Assembly: GCF_014648355.1 (NCBI RefSeq)
Contig: NZ_BMQY01000001.1
Location: 1,108,757 to 1,172,756, forward strand
From: Couchioplanes azureus
Lineage (GTDB): Bacteria; Actinomycetota; Actinomycetes; Mycobacteriales; Micromonosporaceae
Reading direction: 5' to 3'
DNA length: 64,000 bases
A program made the position numbers and the translations under genes. The notes below the pieces were generated by a model. That model worked only from the letters and a program-made list of their open reading frames with translations. It was not told the DNA's origin and made no database searches. Below, one piece after another: positions 37,423 to 46,375 of the stretch (its first letter is position 1; every line of letters begins with the position of its first letter).

Positions 37423-39624
37423 TCAGCCGTCGCCGCGTTTGCGGTCACGCTCCGCGATCGCGGTGAGGAGGTCGGCGTGGCGGATGCCGCGCCGGGTGAC
37501 CGGCTTGCCGTCGACGCGGCGGCCGACGTCGGCCACCTTGACCGCGGGGTGCGACTTGAGGGCGGCGGTGAGCTGGGAGGCTTCCCAGCCGTCGTAGACG
37601 TCGGGCCGCAGTTCAGCGAGCAGACCGCACAGGGTCTCGTTCCACGCCGACTTCTCGTCGCCGGGCCACACCCGGGCCAGGTCGTCCAGCACGTGATGCT
37701 GCGGGGCGACGTCACGCTCGGCCGGGAAGGTGGGGATGTTCCCGGCCGCGGTGCGCAGCGCGACCGCACGGGCCACGATCGGCCGAGCGGCGTTGGTATC
37801 GACCTCGAACGATCGCACCGACTGCACCGGGCCGCAGCCGCGCAGGACGCCCCAGCCCGCGTCGTCCTTCGGCTGGAAGACGGTGGCGCGGTAGCCCTGC
37901 TTATAGGCAGAAGTTCCGAGGATCATGTCGTTCGCCGTTTGGTCGGCCACGGACAGGCAGAACCGGGTGTTGACGTTGCGGGTGATTCCGGGCGGCAGGC
38001 TCTTCGCATCGGGGATCTGCGTGCCGAGCAGGATGATGATCCCGAGCGCCCGGCCGAGCTTGATGACCTTCTCTAGGATCTCGCCGGCTTCCTTGCCGTA
38101 CTTGCTCTGCATCAGCTCTTGCAGCTCGTCGAACCAGGCGACGAGCGGGTGCAGGCCGGAGCCCTTCAGCGACGCCAACTCGGGGGTGACCTTGTTTTCC
38201 GGGGCCTTGCCGAGCCGGGCGTAGTGCTCGATGCGCTTGGAACGCCGGCGGGCTTCCTCGTAGAGCCACTCGATGAACGCGAAGCATTGGGCGAGGGTTT
38301 CGTCGTCGAAGCCGTTGCCGTACTCGGCCATCACCGGCTCCAGCACGGCGAAGTCCCCGACGCCCTTGAGTTCGTAGCCACGGATCTCCGTGCGGGGGTC
38401 CAGCGCGGCGGCCAGGACCAGGTCGCGCAGGGCGAAGGTCTTGCCCGAGCCGGGCTGGCCTCCGAACAGGAAGTTGCGGAACATCATGTCCAGGCTGACC
38501 GTGTCGAGCTTCGGCGTGGTGGCGAACGGGAAGGCCTTGAACAGGTCTACCTTCGCCGACCCTGACAGCAACGGCCAGGGCGGCTGCTTCATCTGCGAGG
38601 CCGGTTCGTAGCCGACCCACAGGGCGAGCCGGCCGGTGTGCCCGGGCGCCGGTTCGGGCCACACCTGATCGAGCGGCAGCCGCATCGCGCTAGCGAGCTT
38701 GCCTCTGCGGGCGACCACCTCGGCGGCTTCCACGCCGTAGGGCAGGTCGACGATGGCGATGTGTCCGGGGCCGTCGCGGTGGATGTCGACCGGGAAGCTG
38801 ATGGCCTTCGGGTCCTTGGCGACCGCGCTGTTGATGGCGGCCATCTGCAACGAGGTCAGCGCCCGGCGCACGAGTTCGGCGGTGAGCTTGCGGTAGCGGG
38901 TGCCTTCGCTGACCCGGTCGGTGAGCGGCTTGTCCGCCGGGCGTCCCCGGGTGGCCAGGAACGGCACCACGACGGCGAGGGCGATCCACCGCCACCAGGT
39001 GGGGCCGTAGGCGAGCACGACCCCACCGACGATCAGGGCGAGCAGGGCGGCGCCGAGGACCCACCAGCGCCACACGCTCTGCCGCTGGCGGCGCGCGTCG
39101 AGCTTGAGCCAGGTGTCGGCCTCGCCCCTAGCGGCGGCGGCCTGCCGCAAGTGCCAGTTGCCCTCCTCGGCGGTGGCCCAGTGCACGGCCTGCCCGAGGC
39201 CCCGGAAGAGCCCGACCGGCGCCCACACGGCCGTCTTCGCCGCGTACTTCGGCGAGCGCACCGCGTGATACGCCAGCACGTAGCCGGCGTCTTTGGTCTG
39301 GTGCTTCACGGCTGCCTTGAAGCCGCGCCAGGACCGGGCCCAGTCCGCCAGGATCGGGCGCCGCGCCTGCTGCCGGGCCTGGATCTCGGCCGGGATGTCA
39401 TCGGCGGCATCCACCGGGCCACCCTCGGCCGGTGGGCTGTCATCGACCGACTCGGCATCGGTGTCATCGTCGATCTCGGGATCCGGGTCGGCCGGGGTCG
39501 GCGCGGCCCGGTCACGCCGGGCTGCGGCCAGGTCGACGACCTCGGCGCCAGCGACGTCGTTCTCGGCGGCGGTCCAGTCGAAGTCGTCCGGGTTCGGATT
39601 CGGGTTCGGGTGGGGGTTGGTCAT
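37423..39624 (-). CDS. FtsK/SpoIIIE-type DNA translocase for conjugation (Tra)
   Basis: 733 residues from ATG 39624. An acidic Pro/Asp-rich N-terminus, two membrane helices (WWVLGAALLALIVGGVVLAY and WWRWIALAVVVPFLA, about 185-225) and a motor domain with Walker A FGGQPGSGKTFAL (about 385-397) and HPLVAWFDELQELM (Walker B). The C-terminal winged helix (about 640-720) would read a DNA sequence. In AICEs such a protein alone pumps double-stranded DNA to the recipient through hyphal tips. Its likely target, the GCTAGC cluster, lies right behind the gene. The start overlaps the stop of the next upstream gene. Confidence 0.93.
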   Translation of the reverse strand: MTNPHPNPNPNPDDFDWTAAENDVAGAEVVDLAAARRDRAAPTPADPDPEIDDDTDAESVDDSPPAEGGPVDAADDIPAEIQARQQARRPILADWARSWRGFKAAVKHQTKDAGYVLAYHAVRSPKYAAKTAVWAPVGLFRGLGQAVHWATAEEGNWHLRQAAAARGEADTWLKLDARRQRQSVWRWWVLGAALLALIVGGVVLAYGPTWWRWIALAVVVPFLATRGRPADKPLTDRVSEGTRYRKLTAELVRRALTSLQMAAINSAVAKDPKAISFPVDIHRDGPGHIAIVDLPYGVEAAEVVARRGKLASAMRLPLDQVWPEPAPGHTGRLALWVGYEPASQMKQPPWPLLSGSAKVDLFKAFPFATTPKLDTVSLDMMFRNFLFGGQPGSGKTFALRDLVLAAALDPRTEIRGYELKGVGDFAVLEPVMAEYGNGFDDETLAQCFAFIEWLYEEARRRSKRIEHYARLGKAPENKVTPELASLKGSGLHPLVAWFDELQELMQSKYGKEAGEILEKVIKLGRALGIIILLGTQIPDAKSLPPGITRNVNTRFCLSVADQTANDMILGTSAYKQGYRATVFQPKDDAGWGVLRGCGPVQSVRSFEVDTNAARPIVARAVALRTAAGNIPTFPAERDVAPQHHVLDDLARVWPGDEKSAWNETLCGLLAELRPDVYDGWEASQLTAALKSHPAVKVADVGRRVDGKPVTRRGIRHADLLTAIAERDRKRGDG

Positions 39625-39992
39625 TGTCCGTTCTCCTTCCGGACGAGTGAGGTGACTTCGGCGGTGAGGTTGCCCTCGGTGTCCAGGCCCCACGGCAGGA
39701 CCCAGGCGAGTCCGCGCTCGGCCAGGGCTTCGGCAGCAGCGTGGAATTGGTGCTCCTCGGGGCGCTCGTAGACCCGGTCCCGGCGGGGCAGAGCAATCCA
39801 CTCCACGCCCTGGCTGCGGTGCACCTGCAGGACGTAGCCGCCCCATCCGGCAGGCGCGATCGTGACCCGGGATGCAGGCCCGAGCCACCAGCCGGTCCAG
39901 GGACAAACGCGGATGGCGAATCGGTTGAGCAGCCGACGGAGGCGGGTCAGCAGGGGCGTCAGATCAGTGGTGGTGTGGGGGTGCGAGAGCAT
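39621..39992 (-). CDS. hypothetical AICE protein
   Basis: 123 residues, no known motif. A basic N-terminus (LTRLRRLLNRFAIRV) is followed by a Trp-rich beta segment (WTGWWLGPASRVTIAPAGWG) and a helix (FHAAAEALAERGLAWVLPW). Its end overlaps the tra start by four bases, so the two are co-translated. Confidence 0.7.
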   Translation of the reverse strand: MLSHPHTTTDLTPLLTRLRRLLNRFAIRVCPWTGWWLGPASRVTIAPAGWGGYVLQVHRSQGVEWIALPRRDRVYERPEEHQFHAAAEALAERGLAWVLPWGLDTEGNLTAEVTSLVRKENGQ

Positions 39993-40099
39993 GAGGGTTC
40001 TCCCCTGAAATCGAACGTGGGTGTTGGGGTGAGGCCCGGGACGCGGGCCGGAGGTTGTCGAGGCCGTGTCGGCCCGCGTCCCGAGGTAGTCGGGAAGGC

Positions 40100-40552
40100 T
40101 CAGAAGCGGATGGCGCCGTAGCTGGTGCCGCCCTGGCGGCCGACCCGGGCGTTGCCGGTGGCGATGTTGACGACCGACGGCGCTTCGGCGGGGACCTCGG
40201 ATTCGGCGGTGTCGCCGTGCTGCTGGCCGACCCAGGCGTTACCGAGGCGGAGATTCACCTCACGGACCGGGTGGTCCCCGGCTGCGGGCTCACTGCCCTG
40301 CACACCGACGCGGGCGTTGCCTGCGGCGATGTTCACGGTGCGCGGCGGGTAGGTGTCGGGGGTGTCCCCGGGCGGCGGGGTTGCCGGGGGTCGAGGCCGG
40401 TCGGTGCTGCGGCCGAGGACGCGGCCTTGTACGTCCACCACGTCGTTGCCGGAGGCGATGTTCACGATGGTGGTCCGTCCTGATGCGGTCGAGGTGGAGG
40501 TGGTGGAGTTGCCGGTGCAACGGCGTCCGCCGTGGGCTTTGCTGCGACACAT
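40100..40552 (-). CDS. GNARVG-repeat protein, unknown function
   Basis: 150 residues from ATG 40552, preceded by GGAAGGGA. It opens MCRSKAHGGRRC, a start seen in many short actinobacterial element proteins, and then carries four repeats of VNIAxGNARVGxQG form: VNIASGNDVVDVQG, VNIAAGNARVGVQG, VNLRLGNAWVGQQH and VNIATGNARVGRQG. Spacers of 20-40 residues are Pro/Thr-rich. Spaced short strands of this type suggest a beta-roll or a ligand-binding array. No function is known; it lies between the transfer and Nudix genes. Confidence 0.75.
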   Translation of the reverse strand: MCRSKAHGGRRCTGNSTTSTSTASGRTTIVNIASGNDVVDVQGRVLGRSTDRPRPPATPPPGDTPDTYPPRTVNIAAGNARVGVQGSEPAAGDHPVREVNLRLGNAWVGQQHGDTAESEVPAEAPSVVNIATGNARVGRQGGTSYGAIRF

Positions 40553-40724
40553 GACGGGGTGTCCCTTCCGAAGATTCAGGCGGCGATCACGAGGGCGGCG
40601 AGGTGGGCGGTGTCTGGCAACATCTGGGGTCTCTCCCGTGGGTCTCACCCGGATTGGGCTTGCGGGTTGGAGACCGGCGGCACGGCGCTTGACTTGGCGG
40701 TTGGGGCCGTGCCGCCGGGCGGCG

Positions 40725-41384
40725 CTACCGGCCGAGCGCGGCGGCGAGCATCTCGCGGTGCGCGGGGAACACCTCGGCGCCGAAGCTGGTCAGGCAGTGC
40801 ACGAGAGTGCGGTAGTCATGCGCAGGCAGCCACGCGGCGCAGGCCGCGTCGTCGGCGCCGCGCACGTGCGGGAAGTCGATCGGTTCCGGGTAGGTACCGA
40901 GGTCGGTGCGGGATAGGACGGTGACCATCCACGCCTCGTCGCTGGCGCGCGGGTCCGGCACGTAACGCGGCGCTGAGGTACGCCAGCGCTCGGCCGGCAC
41001 CTCCAAGCCGGTTTCCTCGGCCAGCTCACGGACAGCGGCGTCAACGGGGGTCTCGCCGGGCTCGACGAACCCGCCGGGCAGCGCCCAGCCGTGACCGTCG
41101 ACGCGTTCCACCATGAGCAGCCACCGGCCACCCGCGCTGTCGGTGGCGGTCACCATGGCGTCGGCGGCCAGGGCCTCGCCCCAATGGCCGAGTTCGTTAC
41201 GGCCGTGCCGGATGCCGGTGTTCTCGCACGGGTTGACCGGCCGCCCGTCGACCACCTCGAACGCGATCGCGGCGGCGGCTTGCCGAGTAGTCCAGTCGAG
41301 GCGGGTCGGGTCGGTTTCCGGGTCGGCCCAGCCATCGCGCACTCCGACGGTGAGGACGTCGGGATGGGTGTAGGTGCGGCTCAT
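40725..41384 (-). CDS. Nudix hydrolase-domain protein (compare Pif of pSAM2)
   Basis: 219 residues from ATG 41384. The full Nudix box spans residues 104-127: GGFVEPGE then a loop and REL-AEE-TGL, with all metal-binding Glu present. The N-terminal 80 residues ([32 protein letters not shown]) are specific to AICE proteins. In pSAM2 a Nudix-motif protein, Pif, blocks redundant transfer between carriers, so an immunity role is plausible; a house-cleaning role on nucleotides is the other option. It overlaps the next gene by four bases. Confidence 0.88.
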   Translation of the reverse strand: MSRTYTHPDVLTVGVRDGWADPETDPTRLDWTTRQAAAAIAFEVVDGRPVNPCENTGIRHGRNELGHWGEALAADAMVTATDSAGGRWLLMVERVDGHGWALPGGFVEPGETPVDAAVRELAEETGLEVPAERWRTSAPRYVPDPRASDEAWMVTVLSRTDLGTYPEPIDFPHVRGADDAACAAWLPAHDYRTLVHCLTSFGAEVFPAHREMLAAALGR

Positions 41385-42229
41385 CGACTGGTCTCCGTCC
41401 GGGTCGAGGGGCGGTGCATGAGGTGAGCGAGGGCGGCGCCCATGCCGAGCACGGCAACCGGGATGCACGACACAGCGGCAGTGATCGGCCACGGCGCCGA
41501 GCTCCATCCGGCGGCGGCCATCAGGTGGTAGGCGATCTGACCGAGCGCGCCCAGAGCGAGGGAGCCGAGGGCGGACCACTTGGCGAACTCGCGGGCGTCA
41601 CCTCGGGCGCGGCCGGACAGCCACACGAATAGCGCGAACGCGGCGTAGGTCTCTACACCGATCGGCAACGTGATCGCCGTGTCCAGTTGGAAGGTGGAGA
41701 TGCCGGGCAGCAGCGTGACCTTGCCGAAGCCGGTGAGGCGGCCCATCTCGACCCAGCCACCCCAGATCGCAACGAACGCGGGCAGGCACAGGATCAGCAC
41801 CGGCCAGGTGACCGGCCGACCCGCCGGCCGTTCGTCGGACGGCGACTGAGGCGACGTCAACGGTTTCGAGGTGGCCTCCGGCTTGGCATCCTCGCTTGCG
41901 GGCGGCAGGACCGGAGCCGTGTCGTCCGGGACCTCGCCGTCGTCGGGGTCGGCGGGTGGGGTGGGCGCTAGGTGCAGGGGCGGGGCTTCGGCGAGGCTGC
42001 CCCGGCTCACCAGGTGCAGGTGCATGTCGCTGCGGAACTTGTCCTGCTCGGCAAGCCGGTCCAGGGCCTCGCGCAACGCCTTAGCCTTGTCCGCGCCGAC
42101 GCGGAAGGTCTTCATCAGCTTGTTGCGCGAGGGCACCTCGCCGAGCTGTCGCGTCAACTCGACCGCGCGCGGCAGTAGGTCATCGACGTTCGGCGGGTAG
42201 GCGCTGCGCGCCGTCGTCGTGGCCTTCAT
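41381..42229 (-). CDS. SpdB-like/DUF2637 membrane protein with HTH N-terminus
   Basis: 282 residues from ATG 42229. Residues 10-65 form a helical DNA-binding-like region ([36 protein letters not shown]); residues 80-140 are a Pro/Asp linker; the C-terminal half has four hydrophobic helices ([65 protein letters not shown]). Membrane spread proteins of this layout help plasmid movement along hyphae. It is part of a chain of overlapping genes from 43078 down to 40725. Confidence 0.8.
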   Translation of the reverse strand: MKATTTARSAYPPNVDDLLPRAVELTRQLGEVPSRNKLMKTFRVGADKAKALREALDRLAEQDKFRSDMHLHLVSRGSLAEAPPLHLAPTPPADPDDGEVPDDTAPVLPPASEDAKPEATSKPLTSPQSPSDERPAGRPVTWPVLILCLPAFVAIWGGWVEMGRLTGFGKVTLLPGISTFQLDTAITLPIGVETYAAFALFVWLSGRARGDAREFAKWSALGSLALGALGQIAYHLMAAAGWSSAPWPITAAVSCIPVAVLGMGAALAHLMHRPSTRTETSR

Positions 42230-42459
42230 CGTCCGGCCCCGGCATCGATGGCAGTGTCGAAGCGCTGGAAGGTCAGCAGCGTGACCTTGGTCAGGTCGCT
42301 GGTCTCGATCAGGTAGTCCTGGACCTTGCGGATGACGGCGCCGGAGGTGATCGGCTCGGGCAGGTTCAGGTCCTGCCATCCGAAGACCTGACCGGCGTGG
42401 TTCATGCCGGTGAAGCTGACGAAGTAGCGGTACGGGCGCGGGCTGGTCGCGGTGTTCAT
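42226..42459 (-). CDS. small hypothetical AICE protein
   Basis: 77 residues from ATG 42459: YRYFVSFTGMNHAGQVFGWQ and a C-terminal LIETSDLTKVTLLTFQRFD. A single alpha/beta unit with no motif. Coupled by four-base overlaps to both neighbours. Confidence 0.7.
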   Translation of the reverse strand: MNTATSPRPYRYFVSFTGMNHAGQVFGWQDLNLPEPITSGAVIRKVQDYLIETSDLTKVTLLTFQRFDTAIDAGAGR

Positions 42460-42824
42460 GCGGTGGGTTCTCCTTGGCAGATAAGGCATTCGCCGGTCGA
42501 GCGGGGGATGTAGTAGGGCCGCAGGCGGCGGCAGGTCGGGCAGGTGCGCCGGGCTCGCAGGGCCTTGTCCAGGGCGGCGAGCACGGCCGGGGACGCGGTG
42601 CGCTTCGGTCGCGCCCGGTCGAGGCGGTACAGGTAGGCGGCGCGGATGCCACCGACGCCGCGCCACAGGATCTGCGCGGCGATCGGTTGACGCCCGGGGC
42701 ACAAGCCCCGTGCGCGAAGCTGTCGGCGGGTGGCGTAGCCGGCCGGGGCGCCCTGCCACCAGAAGGTGGGCAGGCCGTACCGGGCGCCGTCCGGATCGAA
42801 GAACGCGGCCCGGACCCGGCCCAT
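42456..42824 (-). CDS. RRQRL-motif zinc-binding protein
   Basis: 122 residues. It has FFDPDGARYGLPTFWWQGAP, the RRQLRARGLCPGRQPI motif and a C-terminal zinc ribbon CPTCRRLRPYYIPRSTGECLIC. This is the known AICE/plasmid family named for its RRQRL motif; it is probably nucleic-acid binding, with role unproven. The ATG overlaps the previous stop by one base. Confidence 0.85.
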   Translation of the reverse strand: MGRVRAAFFDPDGARYGLPTFWWQGAPAGYATRRQLRARGLCPGRQPIAAQILWRGVGGIRAAYLYRLDRARPKRTASPAVLAALDKALRARRTCPTCRRLRPYYIPRSTGECLICQGEPTA

Positions 42825-43078
42825 CAGGCCACCAGGGCCGGGAGCGGGCGCCGCGTGCGGCCGGCGACGTAGGCGAACGTTTCGCGGATCACGCGAGCCT
42901 CAGCGCGGCGCAGCCGCCGCCAGTCCAGGCCGGTGGGGACACCGCGGTCGTCGGCGACGAACATGGCGATCTCCGCAGCCAGCCACTCCAGCTCGGCAGC
43001 GATCAGCGACTCCTCGGCCTCGATCGCGGCCAGCTCAGCGGCGGCCGGTTCGTCGGTGTGGGGCGATTCGGTCCTCAC
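42824..43078 (-). CDS. DUF6284-like small protein
   Basis: 84 residues from GTG 43078, chosen because GGAGG sits six bases upstream. An acidic helix (PAAAELAAIEAEESLIAAEL) and LDWRRLRRAEARVIRETFAY define the family as found in AICEs. It is the first gene of the leftward accessory operon; its promoter should lie in the gap 43079-43464, shared with the divergent GntR gene. Confidence 0.8.
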   Translation of the reverse strand: MRTESPHTDEPAAAELAAIEAEESLIAAELEWLAAEIAMFVADDRGVPTGLDWRRLRRAEARVIRETFAYVAGRTRRPLPALVA

Positions 43079-43311
43079 GAATTTCCTCCGGGTGACGGGT
43101 CGGCGCGGCAACCAACGACGCGGCCACAGCCACGCCGACCAGCGGATTCAAGGGAAGAGATGCACGGACCTGAGCCGTGCGCGGCGACCTTTTCAGTGGG
43201 AGGTGCGGCCCGATCCAGTTGTCAGAGGACAAGCGCACGGCGGGACGGTCACGAACGGCGTAGCCGAAGCCACCTCCGTCGTGCTGGAGCCCGACCGGCT
43301 GTGATGCGAGC

Positions 43312-43331
43312 AACCTAACAACTGATAGGTT
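43312..43331. promoter_or_regulatory. inverted repeat, candidate GntR operator
   Basis: aaccta (43312-43317) pairs with taggtt (43326-43331). A related half-site, aactgttagg, is at 43398-43407, and tgatagcct at about 43411 may be a -10 box for the GntR gene. The site lies between the two divergent operons. Confidence 0.5.
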
Positions 43332-43464
43332 AGCGAGTCAACTGGTATGGCACGTCCGGCTTGTGGCCTGGTGTTGGGCCGCTGAGGCGAGCCTCTCAAC
43401 TGTTAGGCCCTGATAGCCTGTGACGGTCAGGCTTCCCCGGAGCACGAGACAAGGACGCGCCGCG

Positions 43465-44322
43465 ATGACCTCAGCTGAGCCACGGCTCTCACGCGCTGAA
43501 GCGCTGCATATTCAGGTCGCTCGGCACATTCGCAACGACATCGAGGCAGGCATTCTCAGGGATGGCGAGACACTAAAGTCCACTCGGGAACTGGCCGCGC
43601 AGTGGGGCGTTAGCGTCTTTACGATTACCGAAGCAATGAAGATTCTCGCTGCCGAAGGACTAGTGGAGAACGTCTCCCGCTCCAAACGCGTGGTCCGCGC
43701 TCCGGAGCAACAGCGGCAACGCTTGGAGACGATTACTCGCAATCCGCACGTCATCCTTATCGGCGGGTATGCAGGAAGCGGAAAGACGGAGTTGGGCCGA
43801 ATCCTGGCGCGTCAGACTGGATGGCCGATGCTAGACAAGGACACGCTAACGAGGCCAGTCCTTGAGGCGGCGCTTGAGATGCTCGGGCTGTCTCCGCACG
43901 ATCGAGAATCCGAGACTTACTTGAACTTCATGCGGCCTCGTGAGTACGAAGCTCTTATGTCCGCCGCAAACGAAAACGTAGCTTGCGGAAACAGTGCCAT
44001 TGTGACAGCTCCGTTCCTCCGGGAGTTCAAAGATCGAGCGTGGCTCGATAGGACTGAGGCATCGTTTGCCGCTCTCACCGCTAAAGTTTCACTGGTCTGG
44101 GTCTATTGCGATGCAAAATCGATGCACGGGTATATCCGCCACCGGGGGGCAGCTCGAGACGGCCACAAGCTAGACGACTGGAAGGGATACCTAAGCAGCA
44201 TTGACCTTGATTTCCGTCCACCGCTCCCGCACCACGTAGTCAACAATTGCACCTCTAGCGCCCCGCTACAGAAACAGGCCAACGACCTGTTGGAGGCCAT
44301 TGCAGAGGCTGAGTCTGCGTGA
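43465..44322 (+). CDS. GntR-type regulator fused to a P-loop kinase-like domain
   Basis: 285 residues. Residues 1-80 form a GntR winged helix: RLSRAEALHIQVARHIRNDI, RELAAQWGVSVFTITEAMKI and LVENVSRSKRVVRAP. A second domain starts HVILIGGYAGSGKTELGRIL with a perfect P-loop (residues 100-108), then WPMLDKDTLTRPVLEAAL and WVYCDAKSMHGYIRHRGAARD, resembling small-molecule or zeta-like kinases. In other AICEs a KorSA-type GntR repressor sits here. Its stop overlaps the next gene (GTGA). Codon use is less GC-rich than its neighbours. Confidence 0.88.
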   Translation: MTSAEPRLSRAEALHIQVARHIRNDIEAGILRDGETLKSTRELAAQWGVSVFTITEAMKILAAEGLVENVSRSKRVVRAPEQQRQRLETITRNPHVILIGGYAGSGKTELGRILARQTGWPMLDKDTLTRPVLEAALEMLGLSPHDRESETYLNFMRPREYEALMSAANENVACGNSAIVTAPFLREFKDRAWLDRTEASFAALTAKVSLVWVYCDAKSMHGYIRHRGAARDGHKLDDWKGYLSSIDLDFRPPLPHHVVNNCTSSAPLQKQANDLLEAIAEAESA

Positions 44323-44858
44323 CCAGTGGCGTACTCCTGTACGGCCCTCCGGCCGCCGGCAAGGACACGGTTACGAGAGCCCTCGTGAGACTGGACGGAA
44401 GGTACCGGCAGTTCAGAAGGCTAAAACTAGGCGCCGGGCGCACAGATGGCTACCGGATGACTAACTCCCAGGAGATCGAGCGTCTTAGGCAGGCAGGCGA
44501 TCTTATTTGGGAGAACCGACGCTATAACTCCGCCTACTTTGTTGATCGCGACTTCTTGTTCCGAGAGCTAGCTCAGGGCTGGCCCGTCATTCACCTCGGG
44601 CAGCCCCTTGCCATATCCGCAATAAAACGATCGTTCTCGAAGAGTAATTGGCTTGTGGTGTACCTTTGGTGCCCACGAGACGTTGCGGAACGGCGCGCTA
44701 TCGAGCGCGGAACCGGCGATGTGGCAGAACGCATGGCAGCATGGGACGCAACAGAATCGCTCACCGAAGGCCTGAAAATCAATACATCGAGAAGCTCGCC
44801 GATCGAGGCTGCAGTACAAATAGATGCGGCTTTCCGCCGGATGTTGACACCGACCTGA
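44319..44858 (+). CDS. P-loop nucleotide kinase-like protein
   Basis: 179 residues from GTG 44319. P-loop GPPAAGKDT (9-17), then FRRLKLGAGRTDGYRMT, which recalls the GMP-binding region of guanylate kinase, and a lid-like CPRDVAERRAIERGTGD. The DGYRMT region and the later Arg-rich helix suggest a nucleotide monophosphate or related substrate. Co-translated with the GntR-kinase fusion, it probably works on the same ligand or signal. The actual substrate is unknown. Confidence 0.8.
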   Translation: MTSGVLLYGPPAAGKDTVTRALVRLDGRYRQFRRLKLGAGRTDGYRMTNSQEIERLRQAGDLIWENRRYNSAYFVDRDFLFRELAQGWPVIHLGQPLAISAIKRSFSKSNWLVVYLWCPRDVAERRAIERGTGDVAERMAAWDATESLTEGLKINTSRSSPIEAAVQIDAAFRRMLTPT

Positions 44859-45030
44859 GGGACTCACACGCCCAAGACGGGCCAAAGGATGCACCCTAAG
44901 GACAAGTGCGAAACTATTCTGTCCTACTGTGTGGTTGAGTCGCCGCCAATGGGGCGCACTCTTCTATCGAGGGGCGGGGAACCGACGCAGCAATTCGTAA
45001 GGCACCCGGGGTGCGCAACGCTGAGCAAGC

Positions 45031-46137
45031 CTACTCCACCAGGCGAGGTATTTCAGCGGCTTTACGGTCAGGATGCCTTGAGACGGCCAACAGCCTGCCG
45101 TACAGCATCTTTGATCTACCGGAATCGGTTCGCCTCAGCAATTCCATAGCGATAAGGTGACTGCTTGATTTTCGCCGAATCAAGTATGCCATCGCCCCGT
45201 ATACCGCGTCCTCGTCTTCAAGGGTGACAACTTCACGCGCCATTTCCTCGGCCGCTTCCATCTGGGCGAGCTGCTCCATAGACCACATGATCGCACCGAG
45301 CCACTCCGCGGTTCCTTGCGGCTGAGGATCTACGTTCTCAAGGAAGTCGGCAAGCGACTGCACCGCTGGTAATGGTATCTGGCTTAGGTAGGCCGCATTG
45401 GCTAGAATGTCATTTGCTGCTCGCTGTTGACCAATAGCTTGAGAAATCAACACGACGGAACCAACCGATACAGCTATAAAAATCCACCACTTGCTGTTGA
45501 TCGGCGCCACGGCCGCTAAAACCAGCAATGGGGGGACGATGGCAAGGCGTAATTCCGACTCTGCCTTCGCTCTATCGAAGTCTTGGTAAAGAGTTGGCGC
45601 CGTCACGGCCAACTGAGGACCGCTGTAGCGCGTTTGGCTTATCGCATGAGATAACGGGTACAACATCGCAGCTTCGCCGGGGACCTTAGCTTTTCCGAGC
45701 ACAGATGCCACCGTATCCGCGATTAAGCTTCGAGCTGTCGCGCTGAATGATTCGCATGATAGATACAACCTGCGAAGAGACCTATAGAAGCGTCGAAGGG
45801 ATGTCGGTCGACGCATGAGGCCATCAGGCCGAAATTCACCACCTATCGCGTTCAGACCTTTCATCAAACTTCTACCAGCTAGGCGCAGGACGGCGCCTGT
45901 CACAGTATTTGCGACGGCACCGACAAGGAATGCTCCTGCAACAAGGGCGGCAATGACAAGGTAGGCGGGAAGGGTCTTCAGGGTCTTCCCGAGGGCATCG
46001 GTATGCTCGTTCTTGACGATGAGGCTGCCCGGATTCTCGCCAAACTGAATGAATAGCACCCCTAGCCAGAGAAGGCCGGCCGCCATCGGGGCGCGCAGAT
46101 CACGTATGCCGGGCAACAGAGACGCTAAGAATCCCAC
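45031..46137 (-). CDS. orphan integral membrane protein, element cargo
   Basis: 368 residues. Hydrophobic segments lie at about 17-33 (PMAAGLLWLGVLFIQFG), 56-84 (LPAYLVIAALVAGAFLVGAV) and 197-236 (IVPPLLVLAAVAPI, WWIFIAVSVGSVVLI), with a soluble C-terminal third rich in Glu and Gln (WSMEQLAQMEAAEEMAREVV). I do not recognise a family. GC content is visibly lower than that of the backbone. Between a kinase pair and a restriction-like nuclease at the variable end of an AICE, it may be a defence effector; this rests on location only. Confidence 0.75.
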   Translation of the reverse strand: MGFLASLLPGIRDLRAPMAAGLLWLGVLFIQFGENPGSLIVKNEHTDALGKTLKTLPAYLVIAALVAGAFLVGAVANTVTGAVLRLAGRSLMKGLNAIGGEFRPDGLMRRPTSLRRFYRSLRRLYLSCESFSATARSLIADTVASVLGKAKVPGEAAMLYPLSHAISQTRYSGPQLAVTAPTLYQDFDRAKAESELRLAIVPPLLVLAAVAPINSKWWIFIAVSVGSVVLISQAIGQQRAANDILANAAYLSQIPLPAVQSLADFLENVDPQPQGTAEWLGAIMWSMEQLAQMEAAEEMAREVVTLEDEDAVYGAMAYLIRRKSSSHLIAMELLRRTDSGRSKMLYGRLLAVSRHPDRKAAEIPRLVE

Positions 46138-46375
46138 TCAGCCATCATATGGCGCAGGCGTCCAGCCGAACGTAGCCGCCACACCACTTAGGTGCCTCTA
46201 CGTCAGTCACTCGCGATCCCTTCCCTTTGCGGGTCTGCAACCGCCACGTGAGAGTCTTACTGTTGTAGGAAATTCCTTGGCCATCCGTAGGCCACCAGGT
46301 CGCCGTGACATCCACGATCACCTCAGCGTGGCCGTCCGCTACCGCACGGACGGCAAGAGATCTAAAGCCCAGTAG

